Source: Lacticaseibacillus mingshuiensis (GTDB lineage: Bacteria > Bacillota > Bacilli > Lactobacillales > Lactobacillaceae). From it: a DNA stretch of 64,000 nt. The stretch spans positions 1-64,000 of the forward strand of contig NZ_BOLS01000010.1 in NCBI RefSeq assembly GCF_016861785.1, given 5' to 3'. Positions 16,183-24,661 of the stretch are shown in pieces. A model generated the notes under the pieces. That model was not told the DNA's origin and ran no database searches. It saw nothing but the letters and a program-made list of their open reading frames with translations. Each line of letters starts with the position of its first letter. Position 1 is the first letter of the stretch. The translations under genes were made by a program, and so were the position numbers.

Positions 16183-17043
16183 CTACTTCGGGTCCGCATC
16201 CGGGTAATAGGTGCGATCGACCGCCTTTTTGCGCCGATACTCGCGCGGCGCGTCGCTGTAATACGACCGGAACTGGCGGGAAAAATGCAGCGCATCTTGA
16301 TACCCAGATTGCGCGGCGACCACCTCGATCGGCAGGGTCGTCGATTCGAGCAATTGCTGGGCATGACTCAGGCGCAGGCGCTGCAGGTATTGCTTCGGCG
16401 CCAAATTGACCTCGCGAATGAACAACCGGTACAGGTAGCTGCGCGAAATATGCACATGCGAGGCCGCATCCTGCACGCTGATCGGCCGGGTGTAGTTGGC
16501 GTTGAAATACGCAAGCGCCGCGGCCACGGTCTCGTCGTAATGCTCCTCGTCGCGCGTGGCCTGAACGACGCCGAGTCCCGTGGCAAAATCGTCGACAAAC
16601 GCGATCAGATCCCGGCTGCGCCGCAATCCCGTGTCGTGCTTGCGGTCTGTTTTCGAGACCCGCTCATGGGTGAAGGCCACGATATCTTTTCCGGCGGCTG
16701 GCGGCATTTCCGCGATCAAGAAGCCGCGCGCAGTGAGCGGTGCCAGGATGCGACTGGCCATTTGCCCGCCGAACCCCAGCCAGCAATATTCCCACGGGTC
16801 CTCAAGCGTCGGCCCATACTTGACCTTCACGCCGGCCGTCAGCAGGAAAAATTCGCCGCGCTGGACCGGATGGACCTGCCCGTCGATCTCGACCCAGCCG
16901 GAACCGGCGATCACATAATGGACGATCACGTCCCGCGCCACCGTGTAGTAATACGAATCAAGCGGGGTGCAGCGCTGCCAGCCGCATTCCTCCGTCAACC
17001 AATCGACGCCATACGACGCGTATTTTTGCCAAGCGTATTGCAT
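16183..17043 (-). CDS. AraC-family transcriptional regulator
   Basis: A 286-residue regulator. Start ATG 17043 is preceded by GAGGAGG; the frame extends further upstream but has no signal there. The N-terminal half is a cupin-like sugar-sensing domain (VIVHYVIAGSGWVEIDG, then VQRGEFFLLTAG). The C-terminal 100 residues are the double HTH AraC domain: ISVQDAASHVHISRSYLYRLF and the second helix pair ending AAQSGYQDALHFSRQFRSYY. It is the first gene of the operon with GH123-like, GH29, sulfatase and phosphodiesterase and is divergent from a sugar-binding lipoprotein, so it most likely activates both in response to the glycan. Confidence 0.9.
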   Translation of the reverse strand: MQYAWQKYASYGVDWLTEECGWQRCTPLDSYYYTVARDVIVHYVIAGSGWVEIDGQVHPVQRGEFFLLTAGVKVKYGPTLEDPWEYCWLGFGGQMASRILAPLTARGFLIAEMPPAAGKDIVAFTHERVSKTDRKHDTGLRRSRDLIAFVDDFATGLGVVQATRDEEHYDETVAAALAYFNANYTRPISVQDAASHVHISRSYLYRLFIREVNLAPKQYLQRLRLSHAQQLLESTTLPIEVVAAQSGYQDALHFSRQFRSYYSDAPREYRRKKAVDRTYYPDADPK

Positions 17044-17239
17044 TGCCTCGCCTCCTCGACCGCGACCCGCGACTGACGCCGGCCAGCCGTCTGCATCGCC
17101 TATTGGCCCATGTTTCCCATCATCCGTAGCGTACCGATTCGGGGCCAGCGATGAAAGCGGGTTCGGTTGCCAATGTATGGAAAAATGTTGCCACATTTTC
17201 GGCGGATTACGCAACACCGCCGCATGTTTGAAGTGACCC

Positions 17240-17268
17240 TTTTTGGCCATGAAAGCGCTTGATATAAA
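17240..17268 (+). promoter_or_regulatory. Promoter with overlapping cre box
   Basis: TTTTTG and TATAAA are separated by 17 nt on the plus strand. A palindromic cre-like box TGAAAGCGCTTGAT (17250-17263) lies in the spacer. It is positioned to control the SBP gene at 17505 and, by location, the divergent AraC operon, both under CcpA. Confidence 0.55.
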
Positions 17269-17348
17269 TAGCTTTATCACCGCCTGCTGCGCAGTTAAAA
17301 AACCAAATTCAGGTGTGTTTTCGGCGTCCCAACACGCTTTTGGCCTGC

Positions 17349-17377
17349 TTGACGAAACGCTGGCGGTCCGCCATATT
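17349..17377 (+). promoter_or_regulatory. Second promoter upstream of the SBP gene
   Basis: TTGACG, 17-nt spacer, CATATT. The same arrangement, GCTTGACGAAA(A)CGCT then CATATT, recurs at 19125-19155 upstream of the candidate small RNA. It would give a leader of about 120 nt for the SBP. Confidence 0.5.
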
Positions 17378-17504
17378 GAGCGAGTGAGCCAGGCCGGTTG
17401 GCGCGTGGATCGCGCGGATGCGATCTGACTTCCTGCGGGGCACCATTTTCACCGATGCTCAAAGGCCGGCCTGCTCGCAACATGTCCAATAAGGGGGAAG
17501 TAAA

Positions 17505-18974
17505 ATGCATTTTTGGCGAAAAGGGTTGGCAGTTGCCGCGACCGCCGTTTGCGCGACCACCTTGGCCGCTTGCGGAAACGGGTCATCCAGCGATGGGGGC
17601 TCATCCAGCGGCAAAGTGGTCGTCACCATGTATCGGCCTGGGGATCCACTGGATAACCAGACCGAGATGATGAAGATCGTGAACAAGGAGATTCAAAAGA
17701 CCTATCCGAAGATCGAACTACAGATCAAGCCGATCTCCTGGGGCGATTATTCCAGCAAGTTCAACGTGATGCTGGCCTCGGGCGAACCGTTTGACCTCGC
17801 GTTTGCGCAAGATTATGTCGCCGCGTCGCAAAAGGGTGCGTATGCCGACATGACCGAGCTGATTCAAAAATACGCCAAGAAGGCCTACAACGAGGTTGAC
17901 CCGGCGTATTGGAAAGGCGTGAAGGTGGATGGCAAGATCTATGGTTTCCCGACCAACGCCAACGTCTTTTCCCAAGAGCTGTTTGTTTTCAACGGCACCT
18001 ACACGAAAAAATACAACATCGACGTCTCCGGCGTGACCTCCCTACAAAGCGCGACCGACGCGATGGCGCAATTCCACAAGGCGGATAAAAGCGTGACCCC
18101 GATGGCGATCGTGTCGGGTTACCGCGCACCAACGCCGGGCTGGGAATACCCGCTCAGCAATGGCTACCCATTCGTCATCGATGAAAGCGGCAAGGACACC
18201 AAGGTGCAAAATCCGTACAACTTGGCGGTGATGCGCAAGAACCTGGCCACCCTGCATGACTGGTACGAAAAGGGCTACATTCCGCGGGATGCGGCGACCT
18301 CCACGACTCAGTACACGCTGGGCGACGACACCTGGTTCGGCCGCATCGAGACGAACGGCCCATTTGATTATGGCAACACGGCGCTGCTTGGCGCTCGCGG
18401 TGGCAAGCCGCTTGAATCAGCGGTGATCGCCAAGCCGTTCAAGAAGACCTCCGATACCCAAATGGCAATGTACGCGATCTCCAAGTCCTCGAAACATAAA
18501 AAAGAGGCCATGCAGGTCCTGAATGCCATCAATACCAACAAAAAGATCATCAACACGATGGTCTGGGGCATTGAAGGCAAGCAATGGGAATTCACTGACA
18601 AGGCCAATGGCAAGATCAAGACACTGAAAGGCTACAACGATAAGACCCATTACGGTGCCTGGATGACCGGCAACAACAAGAATCTTTATACCTTGGACAC
18701 GGTCACCGCCGCGCAGATCAAGGAACGCGATGAGGCGATCAAAAACACGCCGGAGTCAGCCACCCTTGGGTTCACGCCAAGCCTCACCAAGTACAAGACC
18801 GAGCTGACCAACATCGCCAACGTGATGAGTAAATACATCAATGTCATCAACACCGGTACCGGCGATCCCGTCCCAACCATCGAAAAGATGAATGCCGAAC
18901 TTAAGACAGCCGGCTGGGATAAGGTCCGCGACGAGTTGCAAAAGCAATACGACGACTTCCGGGCTGACAAGTAA
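17505..18974 (+). CDS. Sugar-binding lipoprotein of an LplA-type ABC importer (orphan)
   Basis: A 489-residue extracellular solute-binding protein. The N-terminus is a lipoprotein signal ending LAAC (Cys22) followed by a Ser/Gly linker. The body resembles the LplA/YtcQ group: PKIELQIKPISWGDYSSKF, ASGEPFDLAFAQDY, DGKIYGFPTNAN. The C-terminal 130 residues resemble the DUF3502-type end of these proteins (LGFTPSLTKYKTELTNI). Start ATG follows AAGGGGGAAG. It is alone on the plus strand, divergent from the AraC-GH123-GH29-sulfatase operon, and no permease or ATPase is adjacent. It probably delivers that operon's substrate to permeases encoded elsewhere, possibly those at 49-51 kb; this is inference. 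Confidence 0.88.
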   Translation: MHFWRKGLAVAATAVCATTLAACGNGSSSDGGSSSGKVVVTMYRPGDPLDNQTEMMKIVNKEIQKTYPKIELQIKPISWGDYSSKFNVMLASGEPFDLAFAQDYVAASQKGAYADMTELIQKYAKKAYNEVDPAYWKGVKVDGKIYGFPTNANVFSQELFVFNGTYTKKYNIDVSGVTSLQSATDAMAQFHKADKSVTPMAIVSGYRAPTPGWEYPLSNGYPFVIDESGKDTKVQNPYNLAVMRKNLATLHDWYEKGYIPRDAATSTTQYTLGDDTWFGRIETNGPFDYGNTALLGARGGKPLESAVIAKPFKKTSDTQMAMYAISKSSKHKKEAMQVLNAINTNKKIINTMVWGIEGKQWEFTDKANGKIKTLKGYNDKTHYGAWMTGNNKNLYTLDTVTAAQIKERDEAIKNTPESATLGFTPSLTKYKTELTNIANVMSKYINVINTGTGDPVPTIEKMNAELKTAGWDKVRDELQKQYDDFRADK

Positions 18975-19126
18975 CAATTTCGCTGCGTCCAGCAGCGGCG
19001 GCACCGCATACTCAAACGTTGCTTGCGCGCGCCGGTGGCATCCCCTGCCATTGGCGCCCCCCAAACGCAAGTAACACCCCTGCTTCTCCGGCCAATAAAT
19101 AGCGACCGTCACACAATTATTTTTGC

Positions 19127-19155
19127 TTGACGAAAACGCTTACATGGCTCATATT
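19127..19155 (+). promoter_or_regulatory. Promoter with cre box in the spacer
   Basis: TTGACG, 17-nt spacer, CATATT. CGAAAACGCTTACA (19131-19144) matches the cre consensus at all but its first base and overlaps the -35 and spacer, where CcpA would repress. No ORF with a ribosome binding site follows. Confidence 0.6.
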
Positions 19156-19161
19156 AGTGAG

Positions 19162-19346
19162 GTAGCCATTTATTCTAAAGCTATCCTGTATCACCCTGAG
19201 CCGGCCTGCGCCGGAAAACACACACGTAGATGTACGAGCAACTTGATTCCAAATCGGGCGTGATCGGCCCACCCTCCGTGGCGATCACCCACAACCCCGG
19301 CTGGATGCGAAACGGAGCTGAGACGAAAGATCTCGGCTCCGTTTTT
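19162..19346 (+). ncRNA. Candidate CcpA-controlled small RNA, about 185 nt
   Basis: The cre-containing promoter is followed by about 185 nt and a strong intrinsic terminator (19311-19346, AACGGAGC/GCTCCGTT with a T5 tract). In between is a strong hairpin GTGATCG...CGATCAC (19260-19288, with inner CCAC/GTGG) and a shorter CCGGC/GCCGG hairpin near 19200. The only ORF begins inside the promoter and lacks a ribosome binding site. This fits a small regulatory RNA, but could also be the leader remnant of a lost gene. Confidence 0.5.
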
Positions 19347-19375
19347 GCGTGTGCGGCATTTTTGCGCAGTCATTG

Positions 19376-19408
19376 AAAAAGAGCCGCCTCCGCTTTGAGA
19401 CGACTCTT
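19376..19408 (-). terminator. Intrinsic terminator of the 20054-19710 gene
   Basis: On the minus strand AAGAGTCGTCTC pairs with GAGGCGGCTCTT and runs into TTTTT. The hairpin repeats B lie between the stop codon and this terminator, so they would be in the 3' untranslated region. Confidence 0.7.
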
Positions 19409-19426
19409 AATTGTAAGATATAGGGC

Positions 19427-19710
19427 ATGTCGGTCGCCCGACCATCTCGCGGGCTTCCGCACCCTGTAGTCGGGCTTCGCGGGCCAGGGGTGAGTCATCT
19501 AACTGGTCCCGTCACTCGGGGCGAAGTGCGCCCCAAGCGCCAGGCCCAAGTTAGCTGCGCACCCCTAAACGCCCCGCTGCGCACCCTGTAGTCGGGCTCC
19601 GGTGCGCATGGTCGAGACAGCTAGGTACGCCAATCACTCGGTGGCAAGAAGCGCCACCAAGCGCTTGACTAGCCTACCTGCTCGACCATAAACACGCACC
19701 TCCGCACCCT
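19427..19710 (-). repeat. Hairpin repeat, locus B (two full units plus one partial)
   Basis: Unit B1 (19589-19710) begins with A of the TAA stop codon of the upstream gene (TAAGGGTGCGG) and ends GCCCGACTA. Unit B2 (19467-19587) follows after one base. A partial third unit covers about 19427-19465. B1 has stem ATGGTCGAG/CTCGACCAT-type arms and a GGTGGC/GCCACC tip. B2 has GGGGTG/CACCCC-type arms and a GGGGCG/CGCCCC tip, and is nearly identical to unit E1 at 33395. Confidence 0.85.
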
Positions 19711-20054
19711 TAATTTCGATGCAGGTCATCGTACTTTTCATCGAAATGGGAGGCGTTTGATTCCCACTTATGGGGCTTGGGATGCTTCTTTTGATAATGT
19801 ATTTCGATCAATTCCTCAATGCTCACGATCACGATCGCAGGCGGGCCAAATAGCATGAACCACGACAAAACATTCGACGTGAAAAACATCGCAAAATACG
19901 GAATCCACAACAGGATGTAAAACACCCAGCGGATGATGAGATCCCGCTTCCGTTTGCGTAACCACTTGAGATCCGCCGCACTTGCGACGATCTCTTGTTT
20001 TGCCTTCACAAGCTCAGTGGTCTCATCCTCTGAGCGACTTCTCACCATGGCCAT
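19710..20054 (-). CDS. Small two-helix membrane protein, unknown
   Basis: A 114-residue protein. The start ATG at 20054 follows GAGGTGATC at suitable spacing; a TTG start 18 bp upstream is less likely. The N-terminal third is charged and probably coiled (EDETTELVKAKQEIVASAADLKWLRKRKRD). Then come two membrane segments, about 43-60 (IIRWVFYILLWIPYFAMFF) and 67-81 (WFMLFGPPAIVIVSIEE), and a His/Lys-rich tail. No known family is recognised. It is monocistronic; its stop codon overlaps hairpin repeat B. Confidence 0.75.
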   Translation of the reverse strand: MAMVRSRSEDETTELVKAKQEIVASAADLKWLRKRKRDLIIRWVFYILLWIPYFAMFFTSNVLSWFMLFGPPAIVIVSIEELIEIHYQKKHPKPHKWESNASHFDEKYDDLHRN

Positions 20055-20201
20055 TTCGATCACCTCAACCAAAGGCTCAACGCATCACCTAGGTGGCGCG
20101 ATTTTCTGTATGTGACCTAAGTGTACCCCCCGCCACAAATTGGCAAAGCACCAGGCACCCGTCAAATGTTTCGCGTGAAACATCACGTCACGACCCGCCT
20201 G

Positions 20202-21737
20202 TCACTTACCTCCGCTGTTTTTCCGCCGGTAGCCCATCGGCGTCATGCCGGTCTCGCGCTTGAATAGCCGGGTGAAATACGAGAAGTTGGTATAGCCGAG
20301 CGACTCGGCGATCTGGTTGATCGGCTGGGCGGAGCTGGCCACCAACTCCTCGGCCATGGTGATGCGACGGCGAATGATGTAATTGGTCATCGAAATGCCA
20401 AACTCGTCCTTGAACAACTTGGCCGAGTAATCCGGATTGAGGTAGACGATCTCCGCGAGATTGTCGCGGGTCAGCTCCTCATTCAAGTGATGATCGATGT
20501 ATTTTTGCAACTGGCGCGCCACGCTGATGCTGGAATCGGCGAACTTGGCGTAGGAGAAGGCCTCCCCGCAGACATACGCGACAAAGTCCAGGAGCATCTC
20601 CACGCTGGTCAGCGAGTTGTAATACATCGTGGTGTAATCGCGGCTGGAAAATAGTTTGTGGGCCTGGACATTGTGGCGTTGCAACTGAACGTAGATCTGC
20701 TGGACCAGATCCTCGCGAAAATTGCGCATCGTGTGCTTACTCAGCCGGTGCTCGCGCTCACAGCCCGTCAGATACTCGCGGCAATACGCAAGCAGCGCCG
20801 CTTGATCCTTGCGCTCGATCTCCTGGCCGATCACCGCCAGCGACGGCTCCACGTATTCAACTTGGCTAGGATGATAGTCGCTCAATAAATTGATGCTATT
20901 GCGGTGCACCGCCATTTGCCGGACCATATTGGCCAGCCGGGCAACCACGGCGCGAATTTTGTCACGCGGGGTGATCGTGCTGATGTAGATCGCTGCGTTG
21001 ACGTTTTCTGCATTGATGGTGCGCTTGATCGCCTGACCCAGCGCCAGATGCCGGGTCTGAAGGTCTTGAAACAGCTGGTCGTCCTTGGCCATTTCGTAAA
21101 CGAAGATCAGCTGCTCGTCCCGTTCAAAAATATAGGTCAACGCATGCAGACCGTCGTGCTCCGGCGGCAACGCATTTTTATCCAGCAAATGATGTAGGAT
21201 CTGGCCATCGCGCTGGCGCTCCGGTTGCACCGCCGCAAACAGATAATACGAGGCATCATCCGGCAACAGTTGATCCAGCGGCTTGGTTGGCTCAAAGAAG
21301 ATCTGTTGCCAGCGCTGACGCACCTCGGCCTTGGATTCCCCATGCCGTTCTTTGTGTTGATCTTGCCGGATCTTGGCCACCGCTTTTTCGATGACCGGGG
21401 TGAATTTGGCCGGCACGACCGGCTTGAGATAATAGTCAAAGGATTTGAGCTCGATCGCCTTTTGCGCGTAATTGAAGTCGGCGTAATTGGTCAGGAAAAT
21501 AAATTCCGGGGCCGGGCGATCACGCTCGCGGACCCAGGCCAACAGGTCAAGGCCACTGCCCTGGGGCATCTCAATGTCCGAGATCACCAGGTCGATGTCT
21601 TCCCCTTCGAGCACCGCCTGGGCCTGGCGCATGTTGTAAGCGGTCAAGACGCCGCTAAACCCCAGGCTCGCCCAGTCCATCGTTGTTTTCATCACATTGA
21701 TCACGTAACGGTCATCATCGACCAGCAGCACTTTCAT
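20202..21737 (-). CDS. yesN: YesN-type response regulator (REC + AraC HTH)
   Basis: The cytoplasmic partner of the histidine kinase encoded upstream. The receiver domain occupies about residues 1-120: MKVLLVDDDR acidic pocket, phosphoacceptor Asp54 in VISDIEMPQG, and Lys of YYLKPV near residue 110. A long middle region of unknown fold follows, and an AraC-type double HTH at about 410-511 (LTRDNLAEIVYLNPDYSAKLF, then INQIAESLGYTNFSYFTRLF). Length of 511 is normal for YesN. Its start overlaps the kinase gene by 23 bp. It most likely activates the divergent phosphorylase operon beginning at 23684. Confidence 0.9.
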   Translation of the reverse strand: MKVLLVDDDRYVINVMKTTMDWASLGFSGVLTAYNMRQAQAVLEGEDIDLVISDIEMPQGSGLDLLAWVRERDRPAPEFIFLTNYADFNYAQKAIELKSFDYYLKPVVPAKFTPVIEKAVAKIRQDQHKERHGESKAEVRQRWQQIFFEPTKPLDQLLPDDASYYLFAAVQPERQRDGQILHHLLDKNALPPEHDGLHALTYIFERDEQLIFVYEMAKDDQLFQDLQTRHLALGQAIKRTINAENVNAAIYISTITPRDKIRAVVARLANMVRQMAVHRNSINLLSDYHPSQVEYVEPSLAVIGQEIERKDQAALLAYCREYLTGCEREHRLSKHTMRNFREDLVQQIYVQLQRHNVQAHKLFSSRDYTTMYYNSLTSVEMLLDFVAYVCGEAFSYAKFADSSISVARQLQKYIDHHLNEELTRDNLAEIVYLNPDYSAKLFKDEFGISMTNYIIRRRITMAEELVASSAQPINQIAESLGYTNFSYFTRLFKRETGMTPMGYRRKNSGGK

Positions 21738-23433
21738 CGCGATTCTCCCCCTTTACCGCGCGCTGAATCGGCAGCTCTAGCGTCGTGCAGGCGCCACCGT
21801 TTTTCAGATTCTCGAGCTTCAGATGATACGTGTGGTTGTAGAGCAGATCCAGCCGCGCGATCACATTATTGATGCCGATGTGATGCTCGGACAGATCGAT
21901 CTGGTGCTCATCCGCCACCGCCTGCAAGATCGCCGGCGGATACCCCGGGCCGTTGTCCGAGATCACCAGTTGTAAGAACTCCCCCTCAGTGGACATGGTC
22001 TGCGCCGCAGTCACCTTGATCAACGTTTTACTATCAAAGGAAACGGCGTATTTGACCGTATTTTCAACAAACGTCTGAATCGACAGCGGCGGGACCAGCA
22101 CATCGGCCGCCCGGGCGTCGATCTGAAAATCCGCCTGCAGGATATCGTCCCCGTAACGAATCCGCTGGATATTCAGATACTCCTTGGCATGCTCGACTTC
22201 CTGCGCCAGCGGAACCAGATCGTCGCCTGCATTTAATAGGTAACGCATATATTTGGTCGCCGACATGATCAGGTCCGACATGTGATCCATTTCGTTCATC
22301 TGAATCATGGAAAACAGCGTCGTGAGGATGTTCAGGTAAAAATGCGGGCGAATCTGAAGCTGCATGAACTGGATCTGGCTCTTTTTCTGCTGGATCTCAT
22401 TTTCATACAGCGACAGTTTCAAGCTGCGCACCTGGGTCATCAGCGTGTGGAACTGCTCATTGACATTTTCCAGTTCCTTGATGCGCGACGCATCGAGGTT
22501 TGGCCCGTCCGGATCGGCGGTCATCATTTTCACCGCGCTGGAGAATTCGCGCAACGGAATCGCGAAGTTGCGCCACAGATAGATCACCGCGAAGATCGCC
22601 CCACCGCCGATGATGGTGGTCAAGATCACCAAGATGATCTGCAGGACCGTGAACTTTTCCGTCTGGCTGTACTGATCGAGCTGCACGTTGAACGAGAATG
22701 GCAACGTGCGCGCCCGGTCGGTAGTCTTCATGTAGCGGGTGCCGGATTTGACCAGCGCCGGGTGCTTCCCTTTAATGAGGTCTTGGCCATCGAGGCGCAG
22801 ATAGGCAAAATCCTGCGGCGTCAGGTAGTCGTTTTGAATCGGGCCAGTCAGGGCACTGACGGCGATCACGCAAAACAGGACGGTATCCTGATAGCGCACC
22901 TCGTGGTAGAGGTAATATTTACCACTGACCACGATCGGCTTCCACGGCTCGGCGATGATCGTCGTCTTGGTCGCCCAGCCATCGACCAGCTGCGACTGGA
23001 TCTTGCCATAATCCTCATAGTCGACTTGCAGCGGCGACACATTGGTGAAATACCCGGTCTTTGAGGAAAAATAATAGAACTGATACGCCGTGCCGGTGGA
23101 ATATTGCTGATCGGAGACGCGCTGGCGAAACCCGTCCAGCGGTTTGATCATCGCCGCGATGTCCGTGGTCGGCGAGAGGCCAGCCAATTTTTTGAGATTG
23201 GGATCGTTGACCGTCGAATACACCATGAAGTGGTCGATCGCCTTGAAGCGAGTGGAAACGTCTTCAAGATAAATGCTGATGGTATTTTCGAGCCGCCGCA
23301 CGCGCTCGGCCCGGGAATAATGCACCGTGACCACCAATAGCACAATGTTGAGGACCCCCAGGAGCAACAAGCCGCCCATCAAAAAGCGGATATAGCGATT
23401 GATCGAATACCCCGTTTGCCGCTGTTCCGTCAT
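21715..23433 (-). CDS. yesM: YesM-type sensor histidine kinase
   Basis: A 572-residue membrane sensor. Two membrane segments (about 14-35 and 270-292) flank an extracytoplasmic sensor domain. A HAMP-like linker follows, then the LytS/YesM phosphoacceptor region and a GHKL ATPase domain (FVENTVKYAV N-box, ISDNGPGYPP G-box). The phosphoacceptor motif reads QIRPHFYLNIL rather than the usual QINPHFLYNTL, a mild departure. The start ATG follows GGGGGAGGGG. With YesN it forms a two-component system divergent from, and probably controlling, the ABC importer/GH65 operon. Confidence 0.9.
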   Translation of the reverse strand: MTEQRQTGYSINRYIRFLMGGLLLLGVLNIVLLVVTVHYSRAERVRRLENTISIYLEDVSTRFKAIDHFMVYSTVNDPNLKKLAGLSPTTDIAAMIKPLDGFRQRVSDQQYSTGTAYQFYYFSSKTGYFTNVSPLQVDYEDYGKIQSQLVDGWATKTTIIAEPWKPIVVSGKYYLYHEVRYQDTVLFCVIAVSALTGPIQNDYLTPQDFAYLRLDGQDLIKGKHPALVKSGTRYMKTTDRARTLPFSFNVQLDQYSQTEKFTVLQIILVILTTIIGGGAIFAVIYLWRNFAIPLREFSSAVKMMTADPDGPNLDASRIKELENVNEQFHTLMTQVRSLKLSLYENEIQQKKSQIQFMQLQIRPHFYLNILTTLFSMIQMNEMDHMSDLIMSATKYMRYLLNAGDDLVPLAQEVEHAKEYLNIQRIRYGDDILQADFQIDARAADVLVPPLSIQTFVENTVKYAVSFDSKTLIKVTAAQTMSTEGEFLQLVISDNGPGYPPAILQAVADEHQIDLSEHHIGINNVIARLDLLYNHTYHLKLENLKNGGACTTLELPIQRAVKGENRDESAAGR

Positions 23434-23554
23434 TTTCGCCCCTCCCCCGTCTGTGCTCCTTCAGTATAACGTGTTCTCCGCCGGCCGTTTGTCTCTATCC
23501 CGGCATTTTTTAACATTATCCGGATATCGGCTCCGTTTTGTGCATTCAAGATGA

Positions 23555-23567
23555 TTATCAGTGATAA
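23555..23567. promoter_or_regulatory. Palindrome TTATCA-G-TGATAA in the yesM / importer divergent region
   Basis: A perfect 6-bp inverted repeat around one base, between yesM and the importer operon. It could be a YesN operator. Support is positional only. Confidence 0.35.
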
Positions 23568-23638
23568 CCATCGCCGCTTGCGCTTTTTTGTCCTCATCCG
23601 AATAGTGCAAGAAATCCCCTTTTTAGTTATAGCCTCGC

Positions 23639-23652
23639 TGAAAGCGTCTACA
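23639..23652. promoter_or_regulatory. cre box upstream of the phosphorylase operon
   Basis: TGAAAGCGTCTACA differs from TGWAANCGNTNWCA at one position. It lies 32-45 bp upstream of the first permease start, a typical place for CcpA repression. Confidence 0.6.
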
Positions 23653-23683
23653 GTACGATAAGACCATGAAAGGAGGGGCAATC

Positions 23684-24646
23684 ATGGAGGCACAAGCGGC
23701 ATTAAGTATCAAAGACGATCCAGAGGTCATCGCGCATCGCAAGCTGTTGCGCCGCCGCAATCTCAAGCGGAGCTTACCGCTGTACGTCTTACTGTTACCA
23801 TCAGCCATTTTGTTGCTCATATTCGCCTATGTGCCGCTTTATGGGTTGGTGATGGCGTTTCAGAATTATTCACCGGCACTCGGGGTCTTTCACAGTCCAT
23901 TCGTCGGAATGAAGAACTTCATTCAATACTTCCATTCCTACCAGTTCCCGATCACCTTGAAAAATACGTTGGTGATCTCGATCTACAGTTTGGTCGTGAA
24001 CACCCCACTGCCAGTCGCACTGGCGATCTTAACGAACCAGATGCGCAAGCAAGGGTTCAAGAAAGTCTTCCAGGTGATCTCTTACCTGCCGCATTTCATC
24101 AGTACGATGGTCATGTGCGGGATGGTGCTGATTTTCCTGTCACCACAATCCGGGCTGTTCGCCAATATCTTCCACTTATTTGGCGCCAAGCTTCCGGATC
24201 TGATGTCAGACGCTGGTTCTTTTGCCCATGTGTATGTCTGGTCGGACGTGTGGCAGCATCTCGGCTGGAATAGCATCATCTATATCGCAGCACTTTCTGC
24301 GATCGATCCAACGTATTATGAAGCGGCGACCATGGATGGCGCCACGGCTTGGCAAAAGATCCGGCACATCGATATTCCAATGATCATGCCGACCGTCATG
24401 ATCATCTTGATCATGAGTGTGGGTAATCTCTTGAATGTCGGGTTCGAAAAAGTCTTGCTGCTGCAAAATCCATTGAACTTGGCCGGAAGTGAGATCATCT
24501 CCACTTACGTTTACAAAATCGGGCTGCAAAACTTCCAATACAGTCTGTCGACGGCGATCGGCCTGTTCAACACCGTCATCAACGTGATCTTACTGCTGGC
24601 AGTCAACTGGATCTCGAAAAAGACCACAGATACGACACTATTTTGA
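23684..24646 (+). CDS. ABC sugar permease, LplB type
   Basis: First membrane subunit of a CUT1-family importer. The 320-residue protein starts at ATG 23684, with AAAGGAGGGG upstream. It has about six membrane helices and the EAA loop YYEAATMDGATAWQKIRHIDIPM at about 207-230, where the ATPase docks. VPLYGLVMAFQNYSP and NPLNLAGSEIISTYVY are typical of LplB-like permeases for oligosaccharides. It is the first gene of the operon with a second permease, SBP, DUF624, two GH65 enzymes and pgmB. No ATPase gene is present, so an MsmX-like shared ATPase is expected elsewhere. Confidence 0.9.
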   Translation: MEAQAALSIKDDPEVIAHRKLLRRRNLKRSLPLYVLLLPSAILLLIFAYVPLYGLVMAFQNYSPALGVFHSPFVGMKNFIQYFHSYQFPITLKNTLVISIYSLVVNTPLPVALAILTNQMRKQGFKKVFQVISYLPHFISTMVMCGMVLIFLSPQSGLFANIFHLFGAKLPDLMSDAGSFAHVYVWSDVWQHLGWNSIIYIAALSAIDPTYYEAATMDGATAWQKIRHIDIPMIMPTVMIILIMSVGNLLNVGFEKVLLLQNPLNLAGSEIISTYVYKIGLQNFQYSLSTAIGLFNTVINVILLLAVNWISKKTTDTTLF

Positions 24647-24661
24647 TAAGGAGGGGGAAAA

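Noticed and set aside
15637-17076. 479-codon plus-strand frame opposite the AraC and GH123-like genes
   Set aside because: It is a GC-rich antisense shadow; its translation is Arg/His/Gln-rich and without family features, while the minus strand encodes clear proteins.
19145-19264. 39-codon ORF at the start of the candidate small RNA
   Set aside because: Its ATG lies within the promoter upstream of the expected transcription start and has no ribosome binding site.
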